5,523 nt of DNA. It comes from Desulfurococcales archaeon. Its GTDB lineage: Archaea > Thermoproteota > Thermoprotei_A > Sulfolobales > Desulfurococcaceae. Positions 1 to 5,523 of the stretch are shown here, one piece after another. The notes below the pieces were generated by a model. It had not been told where the DNA came from. It was given only the letters and a program-made list of their open reading frames with translations, and searched no databases. A program made the position numbers and the translations under genes. Location of the stretch: positions 1 through 5,523 of the forward strand of contig JAMOPC010000504.1 in NCBI GenBank assembly GCA_027064845.1, written 5' to 3'. Position 1 is the stretch's first letter; every line of letters begins with the position of its first letter.

Positions 1-1028
1 TCCAGCAAAATGATAAAAACCGAATTATATATTGGGAAACTAAGAGAATGTACTTCTATATAGGGGGGAAGATACTCAGTTCTAGATCCGAGTTTCCATT
101 CTTCTGTCTTACGATTATAATACCATATTTCCCTATATTGCTGTTCCCGATGAAATATGCTTGGCCTAAATATGTAGTAATCTTTACTATTCATGCTTAT
201 TGTTCCCATGTCTTCTGCTAAGTAATTAACTTCCGATTCATTAACATATAATATTTTTTTATACGGTTCTCCTGTCTGAGATATGTTGTAGTATGCGTCT
301 TTTACATATCTGTACCAAAGATAATTGTATTTATAATATGATTGTTGTGAATAATAGTATATTGATGTATTTATAACATTGTATCCTTGATAATCAAATG
401 TTGTAGGTTTTGGATAATTAGTAGGTATTAGTATGTTTACTTCGCCATTAATATTGATAATATATGCTTTGTATATGGTATCGGATACCCAGTCATCATA
501 GTATCTTGCAACACCGGTTTCTAGGAGAGCGGCAACAGCTATTATGTCTGAGGTGTCAAGTCCTGTTATTTCGTATACATAATTATGACCTACCGTATAA
601 TTTGGTTTAGATAATGTATAGGTTTCATAAGATAAATTATAGTAAACTATGAGAATTGATAGATTTCCTTTATCACTAGTAATAATTTTCAAGCTATTAA
701 TTGATAGGGATATATTTACTATTCCGTCAGATATTATTTCAACATTGTATCCGTAATCTCTACTAAGATTCCCCATATATTGGTTTAAGACTTCATTAAA
801 ACTTATGATCTCTGGTGTCAAATTACCCTGATTAGCTAATGTATATAATGCATTATTAATTGATTCGACATAGTAGTAGAGCGTTAAAGGTTCTATGGAC
901 TTAGGTGGTGGAGCATAGTATTTCGTTATTATGACATTGTATATTGGTATTACGGAAACTATTACAAGTGCGGCTAATAAGTATTCGATAATTTCTTTAA
1001 TGTAGCACCACCTCTCCTTTCTCAACAA
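1..1028 (-). CDS. Secreted/surface protein with N-terminal membrane anchor, pilin-like cluster subunit (3' end outside window)
   Basis: The minus-strand reading frame stays open from about 1028 to the left edge, giving about 342 codons, and the C-terminus is missing. A short basic N-terminus (LRKER) precedes one hydrophobic helix at about residues 13-34 (IIEYLLAALVIVSVIPIYNV). The rest is polar, very rich in Tyr and Asn, and has about nine N-X-S/T sequons, which suggests a glycosylated extracellular domain. The first residues overlap the end of the 169-aa gene, so the two are probably co-transcribed and translationally coupled. The start is uncertain. Two tandem TTG codons (1028 and 1025) are the only conventional in-frame starts between the upstream stop and the hydrophobic segment, but the best Shine-Dalgarno site (1008-1017) lies just downstream of them and would suit an ATT start at 1001. 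I do not recognise the family. From the neighbours I infer a subunit or cargo of the type IV pilus-like machine encoded upstream. A gene is well supported; its function is not. Confidence 0.82.
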   Translation of the reverse strand, partial: MLRKERWCYIKEIIEYLLAALVIVSVIPIYNVIITKYYAPPPKSIEPLTLYYYVESINNALYTLANQGNLTPEIISFNEVLNQYMGNLSRDYGYNVEIISDGIVNISLSINSLKIITSDKGNLSILIVYYNLSYETYTLSKPNYTVGHNYVYEITGLDTSDIIAVAALLETGVARYYDDWVSDTIYKAYIININGEVNILIPTNYPKPTTFDYQGYNVINTSIYYYSQQSYYKYNYLWYRYVKDAYYNISQTGEPYKKILYVNESEVNYLAEDMGTISMNSKDYYIFRPSIFHREQQYREIWYYNRKTEEWKLGSRTEYLPPYIEVHSLSFPIYNSVFIILL

Positions 1029-1506
1029 TTAATGTTATATCATTATCTACGATTTGTATTCGAAGCATAGTAGCAATCGTTGATCCAAAGACTATAGGGT
1101 CCTCATATAACGATATATTGTACCCATTATAATGTTGAGGACAAATCATTTTGTAAACATATACTCTACTTCTAGGCTCGATCAGAAAAACATATACATT
1201 TTTATTAACAGGAATATTAGTCCAGCTAAATCTATTATGAAGTTGAGTACCCGTACCTATGTATATATTGTATGCTCTATCTTTACTAATTAGCACAGGA
1301 TACTCAAGATTTAGAGTTAGATTTGTTTTTGCATTTATAGCGTATCTTATTTGTAGAGCCAAACTGCTTGCTGTTTCTTCGAGAACGCGTTTTATATTAT
1401 CTCTAATCATAACATTCGTAACCATAGAGGTATGGATTATAACAGCTACTAGTATCGATGATAAAGCGGCTATACCTATTACATGTACAATCATTGTGGA
1501 GACCAT
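997..1506 (-). CDS. Small membrane-anchored protein, possible minor pilin/ArlF-ArlG-like
   Basis: A 169-aa protein. Residues 5-28 form one hydrophobic helix (MIVHVIGIAALSSILVAVII) with no basic residues before it. A helical stretch follows at about 31-58, with charged residues (RDNIKRVLEETASSLALQIR), and then a beta-rich domain with sequons at N62 and N130. An uncharged VST-type N-terminus followed by a long hydrophobic helix and a beta domain recalls archaellum ArlF/ArlG and other minor pilin-like proteins. That is a resemblance in layout, not a demonstrated homology. There is no clear class III signal (no Lys/Arg-Gly/Ala before the helix), so it may be an uncleaved anchor. The ATG at 1506 shares one base with the TAA of the preceding gene, and a GGTG element 8 nt upstream could serve as ribosome binding site. 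It is the third gene of the minus-strand block, and its end overlaps the start of the next gene. Likely role: structural or accessory subunit of the surface machine. Confidence 0.78.
   Translation of the reverse strand: MVSTMIVHVIGIAALSSILVAVIIHTSMVTNVMIRDNIKRVLEETASSLALQIRYAINAKTNLTLNLEYPVLISKDRAYNIYIGTGTQLHNRFSWTNIPVNKNVYVFLIEPRSRVYVYKMICPQHYNGYNISLYEDPIVFGSTIATMLRIQIVDNDITLIVEKGEVVLH
1001..1011 (-). repeat. 11-bp direct repeat, copy 2 (end of the 169-aa gene)
   Basis: The minus strand reads GTGGTGCTACA, identical to 1510-1520. Both copies encode the Val-Val-Leu or Val-Leu end of their protein in the same frame (EVVLH here, NVVLQ in the other copy) and both supply the GGTG part of a ribosome binding site for the next gene. 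Confidence 0.6.
1008..1017 (-). promoter_or_regulatory. Strong Shine-Dalgarno-like site near the start of the leftmost gene
   Basis: The minus strand reads GGAGAGGTGG inside the last codons of the 169-aa gene. It is the best ribosome binding site in the minus-strand block and should serve the leftmost gene. It lies downstream of that gene's in-frame TTG codons and 6 nt upstream of an in-frame ATT at 1001, which leaves the exact start open. Confidence 0.5.
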
Positions 1507-2951
1507 TATTGTAGCACCACATTTATGCGTTTTATAATAATTACTATATCAATTGGTATTGCAGGATCCCTGTTAGGAATTATCTGGTCAAGGCTTATTG
1601 TTTTTATAATACTTGATGTAGTATTATCATAATATACTATTTCTATGGATGTTACATTATAGTAGCTAATGCTCAAAATATTACCTGTTGGCATCACAAT
1701 GACTTTTCTTGGAGAACTAGATCTTACTATAGGATTAAGTTCTAAATACATTATCCTAACGAGATATCTCTGACTCCTAGTACCGCTTCCAAGTAAATAA
1801 ACTGTTCTATAAATTCTCCCATAATCTAGTTCAACGTATGTTTTTCCATTGTTGAAATATTCTTGTATGCATGGAAGATATTTCGCGTGATTTACTAAAT
1901 ATGTACATGTATTGTTTTCAAGTAGTCCATATATTATTTTATATTCAGTAGCATATGATTTGGGCACGGAAATATAGAGGGATTTTATGTCTGGATCCAG
2001 TATTATTATTTTTGATATTACTCTATTTAGTTCTGTAGTTTGTGGTATTAAACCAGATATTTCGTATTGAACACTATCGCTTTGATGATAGTAGAAATCA
2101 TAATATGTCGAATTATCTGGTTTAAAGGATACTTCGTATATTTCGTACCAATATGTGGGCCAAGAATAGTTTGGTGGCTTGTACATTGCGGGTGTTTCGA
2201 ACGATTTACCTGTAGAGGTATTGTTTATGACAAACCATGTATAGTGATACCATCCTCCTCCTTCATGACATTTATCATAAGATTTTAATCCATAATCGGT
2301 TATCTCGATAGGAAAGTATCCATCACCATAGTTATTGTCGTCAAAGTTGTCGTTCATATACATTTCAAATCTATCACCAGGTTCTAGTCTAAAAGTAACG
2401 GGTAACGAGTATACTGGACTGACGTCGGAACCGATACCTTTGAATACTTGTATTGATGAGCCATTAGAGAAATAGATCGTGCCAACTATTGTTGGTGCCG
2501 GAATAGTGTATCCTGCACTATCATTAAGTGCTAAATAGACATTAACAATTTCACCATCTACTAAATGAAACGACATTATAACATTATAATATTTTGAGCC
2601 CTTATAAGCATAAGCCGTACATGTCTGGTTTCCTTCTTGAATAATGAGATCCACGTATTGAACAGTAGGTCCCTGAATAGGTAATGTTAAGTTGACGTAT
2701 AAGGAGCGATGTATACTCTTATATCCTATCCCAACGTATCTGCTGGGAAATGTTGCTACATAAGAGTTTCCTTGCAGAAAAAGATTAGTATTACTAGCCA
2801 AATTAATCATAAGAGATTTAGAATATCCGTACTCAGTTGATGTAACAGAGTCTCCTAAAATTAGCATGGAATAGTAAAATATTGTTAAAGATACAGCTAT
2901 TATTGTACCCGCTATGATTATTGTTGATAAAACCTCGCTAATAGCTCTCAT
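1506..2951 (-). CDS. Large secreted protein with class III (prepilin-like) signal sequence
   Basis: I place the start at the ATG at 2951, giving about 481 aa. A TTG at 2969 is in frame and would add six residues (MHEAKN). The ATG is preferred because a GAGG site (2960-2963) lies 8 nt upstream of it, and because the protein then begins MRAISEVLSTIII, a typical archaeal prepilin N-terminus: Arg-Ala at the expected prepilin peptidase site, Glu shortly after, then a helix to about residue 33. The remaining ~450 residues are beta-rich, aromatic and polar, with 11 N-X-S/T sequons, four cysteines and an Asp/Asn-rich loop near residues 200-211, all consistent with an extracellular domain. It is much longer than usual archaeal pilins (roughly 120-200 aa) and I recognise no known domain. 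It starts 10 nt after the TadC-like gene and its stop overlaps the next start. I infer a pilin-like or adhesin-like subunit exported by the neighbouring machine; substrate and function are unknown. Confidence 0.85.
   Translation of the reverse strand: MRAISEVLSTIIIAGTIIAVSLTIFYYSMLILGDSVTSTEYGYSKSLMINLASNTNLFLQGNSYVATFPSRYVGIGYKSIHRSLYVNLTLPIQGPTVQYVDLIIQEGNQTCTAYAYKGSKYYNVIMSFHLVDGEIVNVYLALNDSAGYTIPAPTIVGTIYFSNGSSIQVFKGIGSDVSPVYSLPVTFRLEPGDRFEMYMNDNFDDNNYGDGYFPIEITDYGLKSYDKCHEGGGWYHYTWFVINNTSTGKSFETPAMYKPPNYSWPTYWYEIYEVSFKPDNSTYYDFYYHQSDSVQYEISGLIPQTTELNRVISKIIILDPDIKSLYISVPKSYATEYKIIYGLLENNTCTYLVNHAKYLPCIQEYFNNGKTYVELDYGRIYRTVYLLGSGTRSQRYLVRIMYLELNPIVRSSSPRKVIVMPTGNILSISYYNVTSIEIVYYDNTTSSIIKTISLDQIIPNRDPAIPIDIVIIIKRINVVLQ
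1510..1520 (-). repeat. 11-bp direct repeat, copy 1 (end of the prepilin-like gene)
   Basis: The minus strand reads GTGGTGCTACA, the same as 1001-1011, 509 bp away. It overlaps the last codons of the large prepilin-like gene, just before the TAATG overlap with the 169-aa gene. It may be a chance coincidence of similar C-termini, or a trace of duplication of the gene junction. Confidence 0.6.
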
Positions 2952-2959
2952 GTTTTTCG

Positions 2960-2963
2960 CCTC
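2960..2963 (-). promoter_or_regulatory. Ribosome binding site that decides the start of the prepilin-like gene
   Basis: GAGG on the minus strand lies 8 nt upstream of the ATG at 2951 and overlaps the TGA of the TadC-like gene. The alternative TTG at 2969 lies upstream of this site and has no comparable site of its own. The choice gives a protein that begins directly with the class III signal. Confidence 0.65.
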
Positions 2964-4737
2964 ATGCAACTGGTTGTCCTAATGCTCCTAGGCCTGCTTC
3001 GAACATTGGTGATGCTATGAAGAATAACAGTGTTATTAGTGTTAGTATTAATGCGTGTTTGAACCCAGCAGCGACTGAGCCATTGGAAACTTTTCCAGCT
3101 ACTAGTCCCATGAGGAAGGTGTTAAGAACTATTGCTGGTAATGTGCTTTCTGCTGCTGCATAGTATGCTCCTCCTGCTCCGAACTGTAATGAGCCCATGA
3201 ATGATGCAAGCATTATAACAGTTGCTGCTGCCAGTATTGCACCCATATAGGGGACTATTAATAGTGTTCTGAGATTCTTTTTCCTTTCTTCATCTATTGC
3301 TTCGACACTTTCGGCAAACCATGCTAGATTATCCATTATTTCTACAGTTCCTCCACCGACTTCAATAGTGTCAGTCATTACATATAGTAGAACCTTAGCT
3401 CTCCAAACTATGATCTTCTTAAATAAGTCTTGAATAATTCTATTTAATGGTATGCCTAAGCTTAGCTGCATAGCCATTTTCTTTAAATACTTGGTAAAGA
3501 CCCCATAGTCTCTATTGGATAATTCTATAATGCTTCTCTCAGGGCTCATTCCAGTTTTTCTGATCTCGACGAGGTCTCTTAAAAACTTGGTTATTCCTTG
3601 TACAACCTTGTATTCCCTACTAATGATCTCTGTATAGATCGTCGTTGGTAGAGTGGATAAAACCAGTATCATTGAAAAAGCAATTGATAAATCCATGTAT
3701 CTTGGTAGATTAAATGCTCTTGATGGATAAGTTAATACATAATTTAAACCACTCACAATGAAGCTTTCTCTTAGCGGATGACCCGGTGGAAGAGCAGAGG
3801 GTAGGAATAAACCAAATACTATAAAGAATACCATGAGTGGTAGAGAGAGGCCGAAGAACATTATGTATGGTCTATAATCTATCCATGGCTCCTTGTATTG
3901 TGTTATGTCTGTTAAATAAATGACGAGGCCAGATATCATTGGGATCATTACGTAGAGGAATAAGAACATTGTTGAACCAGATATACCGAATGAGAGAGTG
4001 CCAGCAAATGATACCGTCACGAAATACATTACTGTAAGACTGATCATTGATAGAAGGACTAAGGCTAGATATGCTTCTAGTAGGCCTGCCAGTCTATCAG
4101 CTATGACTTTCATCCTAACAATGATTTCTGAGAAGAAGAGTCTTGCTTTCTTATTAAGGTAATCAACGACATCACCACCTGCCCTAACCGTGGTAACGTA
4201 TCCCATGAGAAGGTCTCTTACTGTAGCACTTGGTGTTCTCTGAGCAAGCATCGAGAAAGCCGTTAACGGGTCTTTTCCGAGAACTCTGACCAACAATATG
4301 AACCTCTGACTAAGCTCAGCACTCTTACTAAATACTTCTTTGCTCTTAGTTATTCTTTCAAATGCAGTATACGGTGATAAACCGCTCATCACCATCATGC
4401 TAAGATAAGCCGTTGTATATGGGAATTCACCCTCTATACCACCTGCTCTACTACTCCCTATAAGAGCAGGTAAATACACGAGTATTACTAGAACAATAAA
4501 CGGTATAGGAATGAGTATTGGTATTAACAAATGAAAGCCTATAATATAAAACAATAACGATAAAACAATAACACAAATGCTTGAAACCAATACCGCGAAT
4601 CCTATAAAGGAAGCATATGCTTCAGGATAAATATGTATGCCGCTTCTTTGTATATCTCTAGGCAAATTAGAGTATATCTTTAATATCCTTTTTCCGAGGC
4701 CTTCAAAGTGTTTGTAAACCCAGTCCCAGAAATTCAT
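2962..4737 (-). CDS. TadC/GspF-type membrane platform protein of archaeal type IV pilus-like system
   Basis: A 591-aa polytopic membrane protein with two type II secretion system F domains, the usual arrangement for archaeal TadC-like platform proteins. A basic amphipathic N-terminus (1-33) is followed by helices at about 42-67 and 70-94. The first F domain (about 105-245) starts FPYTTAYLSMMVMSGLSPYTAFERI, carries a VRAGGDVVDYL motif near 184-194, and ends in a helix at 218-245. Helices follow at about 255-277, 290-313 and perhaps 350-368. The second F domain (about 385-515) has RKTGMSPERSIIEL and the matching EVGGGTVEIMDNLAWF motif near 459-474, then helices at about 490-515, 533-550 and 560-578. 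In this family the protein sits in the cytoplasmic membrane, couples the hexameric ATPase to the growing pilus, and helps feed pilins into it. The ATG at 4737 is the first start after an in-frame stop and has a weak GGGTG site 10 nt upstream. It is the first gene of the minus-strand block, divergent from its probable ATPase partner. Confidence 0.94.
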   Translation of the reverse strand: MNFWDWVYKHFEGLGKRILKIYSNLPRDIQRSGIHIYPEAYASFIGFAVLVSSICVIVLSLLFYIIGFHLLIPILIPIPFIVLVILVYLPALIGSSRAGGIEGEFPYTTAYLSMMVMSGLSPYTAFERITKSKEVFSKSAELSQRFILLVRVLGKDPLTAFSMLAQRTPSATVRDLLMGYVTTVRAGGDVVDYLNKKARLFFSEIIVRMKVIADRLAGLLEAYLALVLLSMISLTVMYFVTVSFAGTLSFGISGSTMFLFLYVMIPMISGLVIYLTDITQYKEPWIDYRPYIMFFGLSLPLMVFFIVFGLFLPSALPPGHPLRESFIVSGLNYVLTYPSRAFNLPRYMDLSIAFSMILVLSTLPTTIYTEIISREYKVVQGITKFLRDLVEIRKTGMSPERSIIELSNRDYGVFTKYLKKMAMQLSLGIPLNRIIQDLFKKIIVWRAKVLLYVMTDTIEVGGGTVEIMDNLAWFAESVEAIDEERKKNLRTLLIVPYMGAILAAATVIMLASFMGSLQFGAGGAYYAAAESTLPAIVLNTFLMGLVAGKVSNGSVAAGFKHALILTLITLLFFIASPMFEAGLGALGQPVA

Positions 4738-4773
4738 GACCAGAAAACACCCATGGATTAATTCCAGTATACA

Positions 4774-4785
4774 TCAATATATTTT
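4774..4785 (-). promoter_or_regulatory. Putative TATA box for the minus-strand block
   Basis: The minus strand reads AAAATATATTGA here. Archaeal transcription normally starts about 25 nt after the TATA centre, which would put the start near 4754 and give a leader of about 17 nt containing the GGGTG site. A second AT-rich candidate, TAAATAAAT near 4800-4810, would give a leader of about 40 nt. This is assigned from base pattern and spacing only. Confidence 0.5.
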
Positions 4786-4811
4786 GGTATGGACATAGAT
4801 TTATTTATCGC

Positions 4812-4831
4812 TTTTCACTATAGAATGAAAA
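4812..4831. repeat. 20-bp near-palindrome, candidate operator
   Basis: Perfect 6-bp arms TTTTCA and TGAAAA are separated by 8 bp (CTATAGAA). Over the whole 20 bp, 16 positions agree with the reverse complement. The centre (about 4821) lies about 42 bp from the minus-strand TATA-like element and about 37 bp from the plus-strand one, so a dimeric regulator bound here could affect both promoters. AT-rich DNA yields such repeats by chance, so function is an inference. Confidence 0.4.
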
Positions 4832-4852
4832 CAATAAGTGTACTATGTGGTG

Positions 4853-4864
4853 TTAAATATTTTA
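4853..4864 (+). promoter_or_regulatory. Putative TATA box for the secretion ATPase gene
   Basis: The plus strand reads TTAAATATTTTA. A start about 25 nt downstream would fall near 4884, leaving a leader of roughly 33 nt that contains the GGAG site at 4901. An alternative AT-rich element at 4891-4900 would give a nearly leaderless message, which fits less well with the Shine-Dalgarno site being present. Confidence 0.45.
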
Positions 4865-4900
4865 CTTGGGAGAAATAAAAGTAAAGAATGAATATAATTT

Positions 4901-4904
4901 GGAG
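4901..4904 (+). promoter_or_regulatory. Ribosome binding site of the ATPase gene
   Basis: GGAG followed by TGAT resembles the archaeal consensus GGAGGTGAT with one base missing. It sits 12 nt before the ATG at 4917, slightly long but usable, and it supports that ATG together with the in-frame TGA that overlaps this region. Confidence 0.6.
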
Positions 4905-4916
4905 TGATTAGCCGCC

Positions 4917-5523
4917 ATGGAGTCGTTTAAGCGTGTTTTGATAAAGCTTTTACGCCGAGAAACAAGAAGACGACCTCCTGTTAGGAAAGGTCCTGGGGAA
5001 GTAGCTGAAGCTGTTCGTACTCTTATTGTTCCAGCAGAGCCTATACAGATAGCTGCTCGTGATCCTAGCTGGAGGATTATTGAGAGTTACTATGTTTATA
5101 AGCCTTTCGTAAAAGTAGTTATCGCGGATACACCCGAAGGTCCCATGTATTTTGTAGAGGAATACGGTTTAACTCCGGAAGACAAAGAGGTTCTTGAAAA
5201 ATTAACTGATATATTGATTGAGGAAATAAAGCCGCCTACTAGGCCCGAGGATATAAAGGATCTTAGAGGATATGTGTTCAGAGAAGCTGAGAGAATAGCT
5301 GATAAGTATAGAGAGAAACTAGGACTAGTAGGAGCTAGGAGGATCAAGCTTCTCTACTATATTGAGAGAAACCTTCTTGGATACGGTCCAATCGATCCAT
5401 TTATGAAGGATCCAAACATAGAGGATATTTCATGCAATGGAGTCAATATCCCAATTTATGTTTGGCACAAAAAATATGAGAGCATACCAACAAATGTAAC
5501 ATTTATTGATGAAGACTATTTGA
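4917..5523 (+). CDS. GspE/TadA-type (VirB11-like) secretion ATPase, N-terminal part, cut by window end
   Basis: The frame is open from the ATG at 4917 to the right edge, giving about 202 residues of what should be a roughly 500-aa or longer protein. A very basic N-terminus (KRVLIKLLRRETRRRPP) leads into the family's N-terminal domain, with YVYKPFVKVVI and then GPMYFVEEYGLTPEDKEVL. The stretch YYIERNLLGYGPIDPFMKDP, followed by NIEDISCNGVNIPIYVWHKKYESIPTN, is the hallmark of archaeal secretion ATPases of the GspE/ArlI/VirB11 superfamily. The Walker A, Asp box, Walker B and His box lie beyond the window. Family knowledge: the protein forms a cytoplasmic hexamer that powers pilin assembly together with the TadC-type platform protein, which is encoded divergently here. 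An in-frame TGA at 4905-4907 rules out a start further upstream, and GGAG at 4901-4904 precedes the ATG by 12 nt. Identity is firm. Which subfamily it belongs to (pilus, archaellum or bindosome-like) cannot be settled from this part. Confidence 0.94.
   Translation, partial: MESFKRVLIKLLRRETRRRPPVRKGPGEVAEAVRTLIVPAEPIQIAARDPSWRIIESYYVYKPFVKVVIADTPEGPMYFVEEYGLTPEDKEVLEKLTDILIEEIKPPTRPEDIKDLRGYVFREAERIADKYREKLGLVGARRIKLLYYIERNLLGYGPIDPFMKDPNIEDISCNGVNIPIYVWHKKYESIPTNVTFIDEDYL

Larger units (their letters stand above)
4738..4916. promoter_or_regulatory. Divergent intergenic promoter region
   Basis: These 179 bp separate the ATPase gene (plus strand) from the TadC-led block (minus strand) and must hold the promoters of both unless the ATPase has a far upstream start site. 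The region is strongly AT-rich. It has a TATA-like element for each direction, a Shine-Dalgarno site for each gene, and a 20-bp near-palindrome between the two TATA elements. I see no small gene or RNA in it apart from a six-codon ATG reading frame noted under findings. Confidence 0.75.

Noticed and set aside
1..1028. Reading the leftmost frame as a pseudogene because it lacks an ATG start
   Set aside because: The frame is open for over 340 codons with a coherent hydrophobic anchor and extracellular-type composition; TTG starts are common in this group of archaea.
1259..1537. Plus-strand open frame of 92 codons
   Set aside because: It lies opposite the 169-aa gene and the end of the prepilin-like gene, has no good ribosome binding site, and its hydrophobic composition mirrors the antisense of the real membrane helix.
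2067..2288. Plus-strand open frame of 73 codons
   Set aside because: It is wholly antisense to the large prepilin-like gene, whose frame has a coherent signal sequence and operon context; there are no motifs of its own.
2962..4737. Possible fusion of TadB-like and TadC-like proteins as a novelty
   Set aside because: Two F domains in one chain of about 550-600 aa is the common arrangement for archaeal TadC-like proteins, so it is not unusual.
4738..4916. Small RNA or riboswitch in the intergenic region
   Set aside because: Apart from the short near-palindrome I see no stable GC-containing stem or conserved RNA motif; the region is adequately explained as two divergent promoters.
5096..5347. 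Minus-strand open frame of 83 codons
   Set aside because: It is wholly antisense to the secretion ATPase gene, which is firmly identified; its Ser-rich composition is typical of an antisense shadow.

Overview
The window looks like part of a hyperthermophilic archaeal genome, most likely a crenarchaeon of the Desulfurococcales (Staphylothermus-like). The reasons are AT-rich DNA, heavy use of AGA/AGG and ATA codons, purine-rich Shine-Dalgarno sites matching the archaeal 16S tail, TATA-box-like promoters, and a GspE-type ATPase plus a TadC-type membrane protein with typical archaeal sequence. This taxonomic placement is inferred from style, not from a database match.

Layout. On the minus strand, reading from right to left, a tight four-gene block runs from 4737 to beyond the left edge. 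It holds (1) a 591-aa polytopic membrane protein with two type II secretion F (TadC-like) domains; (2) a ~481-aa secreted or pilin-like protein with a class III (prepilin) signal sequence; (3) a 169-aa protein with one N-terminal hydrophobic segment; and (4) a larger, Tyr-rich protein with one N-terminal hydrophobic segment, cut by the window edge. Gaps between genes are 10 nt or less, or the genes overlap, so they are probably one transcript. On the plus strand, the 5' part of a GspE/TadA-type secretion ATPase starts at 4917 and runs off the right edge. The two units diverge from a 179-bp intergenic region that carries a TATA-like element on each side and a 20-bp near-palindrome about midway between them.

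How the genes work together. The ATPase (cytoplasmic motor) and the TadC-like protein (membrane platform) are the two core parts of an archaeal type IV pilus-like machine. The three proteins after the platform gene each have one N-terminal hydrophobic helix followed by a polar, sequon-rich region, as expected for subunits that such a machine assembles or displays outside the cell. None is a typical small major pilin, and I recognise none of their extracellular domains, so this may be a poorly described surface structure or secretion system. The prepilin peptidase is not in the window. I saw no RNA genes, CRISPR arrays, insertion sequences or terminators.
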